Assembly: GCA_964355075.1 (NCBI GenBank)
Contig: CAYHCF010000008.1
Location: 1 to 64,000 of the forward strand
DNA length: 64,000 nt
Reading direction: 5' to 3'
DNA from: B1 sp964355075
Lineage (GTDB): Bacteria; Bacteroidota; Bacteroidia; UKL13-3
The notes below the pieces were generated by a model. The model made no database searches and had not been told where the DNA came from. It saw nothing but the letters and a program-made list of their open reading frames with translations. This document shows positions 1 to 5,952 of the stretch, piece by piece. The position numbers and the translations under genes were made by a program. The stretch's first letter is position 1; each line of letters opens with the position of its first letter.

Positions 1-115
1 ACCGTTATGCATCATGAAAGGTGACAGAGCTACCACAAACCGACTGTCAGAAATTAATTTTAAGAAACATCGGGAAGTAATAAATTTGAGTAAAAACAAT
101 AAAAAAGGAGATAAA

Positions 116-1105
116 ATGGAAAATCAAACACCAGCACCAATTCGAGCATTTCAGATTTTAGGAGGAATGATGAATTCATTCGTCCTGTCAGCGCTTATCC
201 GAAATGACGTACTTGAAACAATTGATTCGGGAATCAATTCAGTTGATAACCTTGCAGAAAAATGCAAATTGAACAAAAATGTTTTAGCAAGAACATTACG
301 TTATGCTGAATTTATTGGATTGGTAAACATAGCTGACAAAAAATATTCCCTTACAGAAGTAAGCAAGTGCTTTTTGAAGAGCACTCCGGGCAGTTTATAT
401 AGTTCAGCAAATTTTATAAGTTTACCCCCATGGCGGGATAGTTGGTTGAATTTTGAACATTGCTTGAAAACAGGCGATTCTGCTTTCGACAATGTTTTTG
501 GGCAGCCATTTTTTCAATTTCTTGATACCAATCAGGAATATGGACAACCATTCAATAATTACATGACAACGTTGACAACCATGGTTGCTCCGATGGTGGC
601 TGAAGCATACGACTTTAGCGTTTTCGATAAAATATGTGATGTGGGTGGGGGGCAGGGCTTCTTACTAAAATCTATACTTGAGAAATCGCTCCATTCAAAG
701 GGAATACTCTTCGACATAGATAGTGCACTAAAAGAGAATGTTTTAAAAGACCTATCAGATAGAGTTGAAATAGTTAGTGGAAGTTTCTTCGACTCAATAC
801 CGACCGCAGACTGCATGGTTCTGAAAACGATTGTTCATGATTGGAATGACGAAAATGCTGTGCGAATACTTGCAGGTTGTCGGAAAAGTCTTAATACTGG
901 CGGTAAGATATTACTTGTTGAGCAAGTTATTGAAGAACCTTACACCTTAATGTCAGTATTTTATGATTTGCACATGCAGGTAATGTTAGGAGGTGCTGAG
1001 CGGACTGAACAAGAATTTAAGATATTATTTGAATCGGCCGGACTGAAACTAAATCGTATTATTCCAACTAAGTCACCAATGAAAATAATAGAAGCTTCTT
1101 GTTGA
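116..1105 (+). CDS. SAM-dependent O-methyltransferase (acetylserotonin/caffeate OMT-like)
   Basis: A class I methyltransferase of the Methyltransf_2 type (PF00891-like), about 329 residues from the chosen start. An N-terminal winged-helix dimerisation region is followed by a SAM-binding glycine motif (CDVGGGQGF), an acidic strand end (LFDID), and HDWNDENAVRIL, which matches the catalytic-His segment of small-molecule O-methyltransferases. LLVEQVI is the usual late strand. The open frame reaches back to 14, but the ATG at 116 is preferred. It follows a clear AAGGAG ribosome site, unusual for Bacteroidota, and matches the family N-terminus. It is the cargo of cassette unit 1. The methyl acceptor cannot be told from sequence. 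Confidence 0.85.
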   Translation: MENQTPAPIRAFQILGGMMNSFVLSALIRNDVLETIDSGINSVDNLAEKCKLNKNVLARTLRYAEFIGLVNIADKKYSLTEVSKCFLKSTPGSLYSSANFISLPPWRDSWLNFEHCLKTGDSAFDNVFGQPFFQFLDTNQEYGQPFNNYMTTLTTMVAPMVAEAYDFSVFDKICDVGGGQGFLLKSILEKSLHSKGILFDIDSALKENVLKDLSDRVEIVSGSFFDSIPTADCMVLKTIVHDWNDENAVRILAGCRKSLNTGGKILLVEQVIEEPYTLMSVFYDLHMQVMLGGAERTEQEFKILFESAGLKLNRIIPTKSPMKIIEASC

Positions 1106-1130
1106 ACCAATAATCAAATTTTTAGTACGA

Positions 1131-1373
1131 ATGCATAACAGCACCTACAAGAAATTGGCGGTTCAGTTGTCACATGAAGCTTTGTACTTCGTCTCAAGTT
1201 CAGTGGTGGCAGATAGTTTAGTGCTTCGAAATCGCCAACTTCTTGTAGCTGCAATCCGTCAGGTTGTGAAAAAACTAATTCATGAGAATAAAATATGCGG
1301 ATGGGTATCTGTGAAATTTTGTAATATTGAAATATAAAGGCTTTCATTTTGAGTTTTTTCACACTCTGCCGTT
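1131..1373 (+). other. attC-like site of cassette unit 1 (compound hairpin)
   Basis: It opens with ATGCATAAC (1131-1139), the exact inverse complement of GTTATGCAT at 4-12. A 20-nt stem follows: 1141-1160 pairs with 1233-1252 at 18 of 20 positions. A CCG at 1256-1258 may be a first boundary, with TC in place of TT after it. A second hairpin, perfect over 12 nt (1265-1276 with 1352-1363), leads to the next boundary, CCGTTAGCG, at 1369. The site may be two fused sites or include an empty mini-unit. Short frames across it on both strands look spurious. This covers the 330-bp gap between the flanking genes. Confidence 0.6.
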
Positions 1374-1435
1374 AGCGGTCATTGTAAAACGACACCCAAA
1401 AAAGTCAAAGAGAATAACATTTAAAAATAAAGAAT

Positions 1436-1810
1436 ATGCAAGAAATCAATTCTATCAATATTATGGAGAAGTTTTCACTGTTCGAAAAGCAATGGACTCC
1501 TCACATTATTGGAGAACTTAATGGACAATATGTAAAGCTTTGTAAATTTAAAAACGTCTTTGTTTGGCATAGCCACGAGAACGAAGACGAACTTTTTATG
1601 GTATTTAAAGGGACACTCTTAATGGACTTTCGAGATGGGAGAACAGTTGAAATTAAGGAAGGAGAAATCCTAATTGTTCCAAAAGGTGTTGAACACAGAC
1701 CACATACAAACGGAGAAATTGTATTTAACCTTCTCTTTGAACCAAAAGCAACTTTGCATACAGGCGCAATTGAAAGTGAAATGACGGTAAAAGAATTAGG
1801 TTGGATATAG
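1436..1810 (+). CDS. Cupin domain protein
   Basis: A single-domain cupin of 124 residues, cargo of cassette unit 2. Cupin motif 1 is visible around residues 44-60 (WHSHENEDELFMVFKG), with the His-x-His and Glu metal ligands. Motif 2 follows at about residues 77-90 (GEILIVPKGVEHRP), giving the remaining His. Such proteins are small beta-barrels that bind a metal. The function of this subfamily is not deducible; sugar isomerase-like, dioxygenase-like and ligand-sensing roles all occur. No signal peptide is seen, so it should be cytoplasmic. A second Met at residue 10 is an alternative start. The gene is isolated between two putative attC sites, as expected of a cassette gene. Confidence 0.85.
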   Translation: MQEINSINIMEKFSLFEKQWTPHIIGELNGQYVKLCKFKNVFVWHSHENEDELFMVFKGTLLMDFRDGRTVEIKEGEILIVPKGVEHRPHTNGEIVFNLLFEPKATLHTGAIESEMTVKELGWI

Positions 1811-1827
1811 ACAAAGAAAAACAACGA

Positions 1828-1924
1828 ACCGCTAACATCGGTTTGGCAAAATGGCTGGTTCAGTGCTGAATTGAACATTTGAGCTCCGAAATTCGCCACT
1901 TCGCCAAGCCGAAAACCGTTGCCA
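1828..1924 (+). other. attC-like site of cassette unit 2
   Basis: ACCGCTAAC (1828-1836) is the exact inverse complement of the unit start GTTAGCGGT (1371-1379). The stem 1839-1855 pairs with 1895-1911 at 14 of 17 positions around a 39-nt loop. The site closes with AACCGTTGCCA, where the next unit begins at 1918. At about 97 bp it lies within the usual attC size range. A 61-codon frame starting at 1879 runs out of this hairpin and is not considered a gene. Confidence 0.7.
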
Positions 1925-2067
1925 GCAATGTTAAACGACCTACAGACAATCTCTCAACAAAGCGGACAACTGTTTCGGTTGACAAAAATAAAAGTGGAAC
2001 AGCAACCACTCTAAAAAACGGGAGACACCGAAAAGCCATAAGAGTAGGAAAACTAAAATTATAATTT

Positions 2068-2505
2068 ATGACAAAAAAATTTCTGTTAACATCGCTTGCG
2101 ACAGCAGTAGTTGCCTTTATTCTTAACGCAATTGTCTTTGTGGTTTTTTTAAAGGATTTCTTTCAAACACATCCCGCAGTATCGGAAGAATTTATGAAAC
2201 AACTTTACAGACCAGAAGACCAAATGATTTGGTGGGCTGTTGTCCTTTCAGCATTAGCATTAGGTTTTCTTCTGACCACAGTAATTCAATGGTCGGGTGC
2301 AAGGACATTTGCTAAGGGACTTAAATCGGGTTTTGTTTTTGCTTTTCTTTTATTATGCACTGTGGATTTTGGCTTGTTGGCATCAACAAACAATTTTACA
2401 ACTGCGGGAGCAATTGCCGACTTGGCTTGCAGCACGACAACATTAACTATCTCTGGTGCAGTTGCTGCTTGGATGTTGGGAAGAGGAAACAACACAACAA
2501 CCTAA
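2068..2505 (+). CDS. Small four-helix membrane protein, function unknown
   Basis: 145 residues with four predicted transmembrane helices, at roughly residues 5-28, 54-76, 86-106 and 113-136. After helix 1 there is a short polar loop (about residues 30-50, rich in Gln, Glu and Lys) carrying YRPEDQM. It resembles the small DUF1761-like membrane proteins that are frequent in Bacteroidota genomes, but I do not recognise a named family with certainty. There are no enzymatic motifs. It is the only gene of cassette unit 3, whose ends match over 10 nt. It does not look like a lipoprotein, and it could act in stress protection or as a transporter accessory; neither is supported by sequence. Confidence 0.75.
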   Translation: MTKKFLLTSLATAVVAFILNAIVFVVFLKDFFQTHPAVSEEFMKQLYRPEDQMIWWAVVLSALALGFLLTTVIQWSGARTFAKGLKSGFVFAFLLLCTVDFGLLASTNNFTTAGAIADLACSTTTLTISGAVAAWMLGRGNNTTT

Positions 2506-2570
2506 AAGTATTTTGTGCGGGTGGACAACTTCTTCACAGCGGACAACATAACGACAGACAAAAGAAACAC

Positions 2571-2630
2571 TGCTGGCAACAGCTAGGGTTCCTGGTGTCC
2601 GCAGGACAAGCCATGAACCCTGTGTTGAAC
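2571..2630 (+). other. attC-like site of cassette unit 3
   Basis: TGCTGGCAAC (2571-2580) is the exact inverse complement of the unit start GTTGCCAGCA (1918-1927), the longest such match in the array. It is followed by a compact hairpin: 2585-2595 pairs with 2611-2621 (10 of 11) and encloses a second perfect stem, 2596-2600 with 2604-2608, around a 3-nt loop. The closing boundary is GTTGAAC at 2624. The inverse complement of that next start is not found downstream, so unit 4 lacks a matching site. Confidence 0.7.
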
Positions 2631-2815
2631 AGAACCACGCGCTCGTGTGGGGCTTTTCAGCCGATTTTAAATTCTATGGGGTTTGCGTTGAATTATTGTT
2701 AACGCTTAACAAAATTTGTGAGGTCCGGAATTGATTAACTCCATTTGAATCCCTCTTATTTGGATGAATTATTTGCAAAATTCGTTTACATGTAACCATC
2801 ATTTTTGCGTTTCAG

Positions 2816-3016
2816 TCAGGCACGGGCAATGCGCAGCTTTGGATTAAAAGAAGGTCTGCCTTCCTCTTTGAGTTCCTTAACCGAAAATTGCAATTGATTC
2901 AAATCCAGTTTCTCAACAAATACTTCAATAAATCTAACAGCATTATCCTTTTCTATCAGATCCTCAAGGCAATTAAATTCAAGCTGGGTACGGTTTGCGG
3001 TGGATATGTATTCCAT
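2816..3016 (-). pseudogene. IS1182-family transposase, N-terminal fragment
   Basis: 66 codons resembling the start of IS1182/DUF772-type transposases: a segment like DNAVRFIEVFVEKLDLNQL followed by GRPSFNPKL. In intact proteins that continues into a long DDE catalytic domain. Here the frame runs out within about eight residues, and no catalytic remnant was recognised in 2640-2815. The fragment is therefore dead. Just upstream of its start lies a short palindrome (TTTTTGTA and TACAAAAA, about 3024-3041) that may be part of an IS end or promoter. It sits inside cassette unit 4, which lacks its expected attC. The stretch 2631-2815 otherwise holds nothing recognised. Confidence 0.6.
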
Positions 3017-3104
3017 CTGTTGTTTTTGTACTACAAAAATACATCAGGATAAATTTGCTTTTACCAATTATTATAGCAAGTTTTACCAACCGGAATGTGG
3101 ATAG

Positions 3105-3131
3105 GTTTTTTCACACTCTGCCGTTGGGTGC
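3105..3131 (+). other. Cassette boundary with attC right-end remnant
   Basis: A 21-nt segment (3105-3125) ending CACTCTGCCGTT is identical to 1353-1373, the right end of the first attC-like site. Here the partner arm of the hairpin is missing upstream, probably lost with the IS fragment insertion or a deletion. The next unit would begin with GTTGGGTGC at 3123. Its inverse complement is not found intact downstream; CACCCGAC near 3520 differs by one base. Confidence 0.45.
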
Positions 3132-3196
3132 AATGCTTAATGAAATGACATCACGACTGACAATTTAATAACGGACTGACAAGACAAAAGTGGACA

Positions 3197-3493
3197 ATGG
3201 TACAGGTTCCGAAAATAATAGGTGGTGCTACGACTTTGCTCTACACCGTAATTGACGACAGACACGCAAAGACTGGAAAAACTAAACATATTGTTGGAGG
3301 ACAACTCGTGGAGAAAATTAATGGACTGGCAATTTGTAAGTACAACAATGACCAGGGCTATTACCTCTTTAGTTGTAACGACAATTGGGACTCGATAACG
3401 GACACCTACCATGACTCAATAGATGACGCAAAGGAGCAAGCGAAGTTTGAGTATACAAATACACTTGAGACATGGACAGAAATGTTGTCTTAG
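3197..3493 (+). CDS. Small conserved-looking cassette protein, unknown function
   Basis: 98 residues with no signal peptide or membrane segment. Features include an N-terminal hydrophobic strand pair, TKHIVGGQ near residues 29-36, a GYYLFSCNDNWDSITDTYHD segment in the middle and an acidic C-terminus. The aromatic-rich central part and the amino-acid balance look like a real folded protein. Proteins with this general pattern recur in Bacteroidota accessory DNA, but I know no function for them. It is the only sizeable gene between two cassette boundaries and is on the same strand as the other cargo. The spacer 3494-3700 holds an 11-bp direct repeat (GACAATTAGAC, twice near 3524-3540) and no convincing gene. 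Confidence 0.6.
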   Translation: MVQVPKIIGGATTLLYTVIDDRHAKTGKTKHIVGGQLVEKINGLAICKYNNDQGYYLFSCNDNWDSITDTYHDSIDDAKEQAKFEYTNTLETWTEMLS

Positions 3494-3686
3494 CCCAAAT
3501 CCCACCCACCACCCGACAATTAGACCGTTGACAATTAGACTGAAACTTTCGAGACAAAATGGTTTTAAAACTTAACTTTACACCTTAACGAATTGACAAA
3601 ATAAATGGCTCACAAAGATTTATATAAAGCTAAAAACGGAAAGAATCAACCGTTAAAGGTAAGGCAATATGGAAAATTCGTGACCT

Positions 3687-3717
3687 TTTAATCTTGACTT
3701 TAAATTTTGTATATTTG
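3687..3717 (+). promoter_or_regulatory. Bacteroidota-type promoter of the PIN module
   Basis: TTTA (3687-3690), a 19-nt spacer and a perfect TATATTTG -7 box (3710-3717). Transcription would start about 5-7 nt further on, at or next to the GTG start codon at 3722. The mRNA would therefore be leaderless or nearly so. Confidence 0.6.
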
Positions 3718-3721
3718 AATT

Positions 3722-4186
3722 GTGAAACAGCGTATTTATATCGACACCTCTGTAGTAGGCGGTTACTTTGACGAAGAATTCAAAGAGGCTACAATTCAGT
3801 TATTTCAACGACTGGAAAATAATGAAATTATCTTCGTTATTTCGGACCTGCTCGACCTTGAATTAATTGATGCACCAACTCATGTTAAAGAACTTTTGCG
3901 TAAATACGGTTCAGACAAATTTGAACGTGTTTCATTATCAGAAGAAGCGATTAAATTAGCGGACATGTATGTTTCCGAAAAAGTTGTAGGCAAGACCAGT
4001 TTAGAGGACTGCCGACATATTGCATTGGCGACCATCAATCGAGTAGATGTATTGGCAAGTTGGAACTTTAAACATATAGTTAATCTGGAGAGAATTAAAG
4101 GATACAACTCAGTAAACTTGCGACTCGGTTTTGCGATGATAGAAATCAGAAGTCCTAAAGACCTTATAAATTATGGAAACGAATAA
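3722..4186 (+). CDS. PIN-domain ribonuclease toxin (VapC-like)
   Basis: 154 residues from a GTG start. PIN-fold acidic residues are placed as expected: Asp8 in YIDTSV, a Glu in the DLELID segment near residue 47, Asp in LEDCRHIA and Asp in VDVLASWN. Such toxins cleave RNA using Mg2+. The first 14 residues (MKQRIYIDTSVVGG) and the block SWNFKHIVNL are shared with the second PIN gene at 38803. The stop overlaps the small downstream gene by 14 nt, giving a toxin-first order unlike classical vapBC. The module fills cassette unit 6. The toxin role is inferred from family and context. Confidence 0.8.
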   Translation: MKQRIYIDTSVVGGYFDEEFKEATIQLFQRLENNEIIFVISDLLDLELIDAPTHVKELLRKYGSDKFERVSLSEEAIKLADMYVSEKVVGKTSLEDCRHIALATINRVDVLASWNFKHIVNLERIKGYNSVNLRLGFAMIEIRSPKDLINYGNE

Positions 4187-4334
4187 AAAAGAAAAAACTT
4201 TTGACTCAGTAAAAATGATGCGAGAAATTCGGGACAAAATTAGCTCCGAAACATCCAATATGACTTTTGAAGAATTGAAAAAATATATAGCAACTCGTAT
4301 TGAAAAAAGCGGTCTTAAACCCATTGGACAGTGA
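4173..4334 (+). CDS. Putative antitoxin of the PIN module (small charged protein)
   Basis: A 53-residue protein beginning METNKKEKTFDSVKMMREIR. It is rich in Lys, Glu and Met and probably helical. It starts inside the end of the PIN gene (14-nt overlap, ATG at 4173), so the two are translationally coupled. The segment FDSVKMMREIRDKI matches FDAVKEMRSIREKL in the equivalent small gene beside the second PIN toxin at 38643. The shared pattern F-D-[SA]-V-K-x-M-R-x-I-R-[DE]-K-[IL] probably marks the toxin-binding helix. No DNA-binding domain is apparent. The antitoxin role is inferred from position, size and co-occurrence. Confidence 0.7.
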   Translation: METNKKEKTFDSVKMMREIRDKISSETSNMTFEELKKYIATRIEKSGLKPIGQ

Positions 4335-4344
4335 AAATGCTCAA

Positions 4345-4468
4345 CCTTTAACAAAGGCTACCATAAAGTGGCGGGCTTGCATTTCGCTGGACAAATTTGC
4401 TTATGTTTGTTATGAGGTTTCCCGAATGGGCATTTGCGAAATCCGCCACCTTCTGGTAGCCTCAACCG
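4345..4468 (+). other. attC-like site of cassette unit 6 and right end of the array
   Basis: ACCTTTAAC (4345-4353) is the exact inverse complement of the unit start GTTAAAGGT (3652-3660). The stem 4356-4375 pairs with 4443-4462 at 18 of 20 positions, and an inner stem (ATTTCGC near 4383 with GCGAAAT near 4436) extends it. The site ends TCAACCG at 4462-4468 and is followed by ATAAAAC instead of TT. The same TCAACCG lies just left of the unit (3646-3652). The 816-bp unit is thus flanked as if inserted next to a CCG and marks the array's edge. Confidence 0.65.
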
Positions 4469-4478
4469 ATAAAACATA

Positions 4479-5396
4479 ATGGCGACAATATTAATTACTG
4501 GTGGCACAGGTCTTGTCGGAAGGTTTCTCTGTAAAAAATTAAAAGACAAAGGATATTCCGTTGCTATACTTGGTAGAGCAAGTCAAAAGGGTTCCGAAAT
4601 AACCACTTATACTTGGGACATAAGCCAAAATGAAATTGAAAAAGAAGCCATTGAAAAAGCCGGTTATATAATTCATCTGGCAGGGGCTAACATCAGTGAA
4701 AGCAAATGGACAGCTGAAAGAAAAAAAATAATCATTGACAGCCGTATTAAATCTGCACAATTGATTTTTGAAAAATTAAAAGAAAATACAAACCAAGTAA
4801 AAGCATTTATTTCTGCATCAGCAATTGGATATTACGGAACAATTTCAACAGATAAGATCTTTTCTGAGACAGATGCACCTGCCAATGACTTTCTTGGAGA
4901 GACTTGCCAACAATGGGAACAATCTGCAGATAGATTTGAGGAATTGGGAATAAGGGTAGTAAAAATCAGGACGGGTGTTGTTCTGGCTAAACATGGAGGT
5001 GCATTGGCAAAAATGATAACACCCATTAATTTAGGAATTGGTTCAGCCATCGGTAATGGCAGGCAATACTTACCCTGGATACATATTGAAGACTTATGCG
5101 ACATCTACATTAAAGCAATTGAGGACACCCAAATGAAAGGAGCTTATAATGCTGTAGCACCTGACCACAAGACAAACAGAGATTTTACCGAGACATTAGC
5201 TCATGTGCTTAGAAAACCTTTTTGGTTTCCTAATATTCCAACGATTATAATGAAAATAATATTTGGGAAAATGTCGGTATTGCTTTTAAAAGGAAGCAGA
5301 GTTTCATCAGAAAAAATTACAACCGCCGGTTACAAATTTAAATTTCCTAACTTTAAAGAGGCATTAGTTAATTTATTAGCAGAAAACACCAAATGA
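4479..5396 (+). CDS. TIGR01777-family NAD(P)-dependent epimerase (YfcH/SDR39U1-like)
   Basis: 305 residues. An extended short-chain dehydrogenase fold begins with GGTGLVG, the nucleotide-binding Gly motif at residues 8-14. HLAGANI and a W-x5-K-x3-I-x2-SR stretch follow (near residues 69-93), then the hallmark ISASAIGYYG. The C-terminal part corresponds to the DUF1731 tail. The natural substrate of this family is unknown. The gene begins 10 bp after the cassette array edge and overlaps the next gene by 4 bp (ATGA), so the two form an operon. Length is normal for the family. Confidence 0.9.
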   Translation: MATILITGGTGLVGRFLCKKLKDKGYSVAILGRASQKGSEITTYTWDISQNEIEKEAIEKAGYIIHLAGANISESKWTAERKKIIIDSRIKSAQLIFEKLKENTNQVKAFISASAIGYYGTISTDKIFSETDAPANDFLGETCQQWEQSADRFEELGIRVVKIRTGVVLAKHGGALAKMITPINLGIGSAIGNGRQYLPWIHIEDLCDIYIKAIEDTQMKGAYNAVAPDHKTNRDFTETLAHVLRKPFWFPNIPTIIMKIIFGKMSVLLLKGSRVSSEKITTAGYKFKFPNFKEALVNLLAENTK

Positions 5397-5851
5397 GAAT
5401 CTGGTCATTACATCCAAAATATTTAGACGCTAAGGGCCTGGTTGCATTATGGAGAGAAACCTTATTAGCCAAACACGTTTTAGAAGGCAAGACCAAAGGG
5501 TATAAAAACCATCCTCAATTACAGCGTTTCAAGAAAGCAAAATATCCCCTTGAATTAATTAATCAATACTTGAGTGAGGTTTACCATGAAGCCTTAAATA
5601 GAAATTACAATTTCGACAAACGAAAAATTAATTGGACATTCAAAAAATGCAAGGTGCCGGTTACGACCGGTCAGGTGAATTATGAAGTAGAACATCTGTT
5701 ATATAAACTTAAAAAAAGAGATTATCATAAATACAAAGAACTCAAATTAAAATCGACATTTGATATTCATTCAACTTTCAAATTAGTAGATGGTGAAATA
5801 GAAGAATGGGAAATATTATCGGATAATGTGAAGAATGCCAGCCGATTTTAA
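5393..5851 (+). CDS. Pyrimidine dimer DNA glycosylase/endonuclease V family protein
   Basis: 152 residues matching the Pyr_excise family (PF03013). The start MRIWSLHPKYLDAKGLVALW carries the conserved first residues, with the N-terminus used as catalytic nucleophile in T4 endonuclease V-type enzymes. It continues through AKHVLEGKTKGYKNHPQL, the usual signature, and a basic C-terminal half. It would excise UV-induced pyrimidine dimers. Some members carry this domain with other roles, so the activity is inferred. The start overlaps the stop of the epimerase gene by 4 nt. Its last codons and stop (5839-5861) match a 23-nt stretch in the cassette region at 2658-2680 with one mismatch. Confidence 0.85.
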   Translation: MRIWSLHPKYLDAKGLVALWRETLLAKHVLEGKTKGYKNHPQLQRFKKAKYPLELINQYLSEVYHEALNRNYNFDKRKINWTFKKCKVPVTTGQVNYEVEHLLYKLKKRDYHKYKELKLKSTFDIHSTFKLVDGEIEEWEILSDNVKNASRF

Positions 5852-5884
5852 TTTCTATGGGTTTTGAATTGTATGCCGAAGCCT

Positions 5885-5952
5885 GTAATCTGCAATCTGT
5901 AATCTGCAAACTTTAATCTGTAATCTGTAATCTGTAATCTGTAATCTGCAAT
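5885..5952. repeat. Short-period repeat, unit about 8 bp (AATCTGTA)
   Basis: About eight imperfect copies of AATCTG[TC]A fill the spacer between two convergently ending genes. The repeat abuts the stop codon of kdsB. No gene or terminator was recognised in it. Confidence 0.8.

Larger units (their letters stand above)
4..4468 (+). mobile_element. Integron-like gene-cassette array (no integrase in view)
   Basis: Gene-sized units are separated by long imperfect hairpins. Four units obey the integron cassette rule: the 9-10 nt at the unit start (GTT plus 6-7 nt) recur as an exact inverse complement just after the gene. The pairs are 4-12 with 1131-1139, 1371-1379 with 1828-1836, 1918-1927 with 2571-2580, and 3652-3660 with 4345-4353. 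Five of six boundaries read CCGTT. Genes and putative attC sites all lie on the plus strand in gene-then-hairpin order. No tyrosine recombinase is visible, so this would be a cluster of attC sites lacking integrase, or the distal part of an array starting left of the window. The pattern is seen directly; attC function is inferred. Confidence 0.7.

Noticed and set aside
1114..1362. Open frames on both strands across the first attC-like hairpin (including 1131-1337 plus)
   Set aside because: They read through the two arms of an inverted repeat and so mirror each other; no start signal and no protein-like composition.
1879..2064. 61-codon plus-strand frame before the four-helix membrane protein
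   Set aside because: It begins in a hairpin loop, crosses a cassette boundary and has a low-complexity Thr/Lys-rich translation.
3605..3691. Tiny ORF (28 codons, MAHKDLYKAKNGKNQPLKVRQ and onward) before the PIN gene, considered as an antitoxin
   Set aside because: The cassette start at 3652 lies inside it and the -33 region of the PIN promoter overlaps its end. The downstream small gene, with a counterpart at the second locus, is a better antitoxin candidate.
5885..5952. Tandem AATCTGTA words considered as a CRISPR array
   Set aside because: The period is only 8 bp and there are no unique spacers; the same holds for the arrays at 23064 and 42938, and no cas genes are present.
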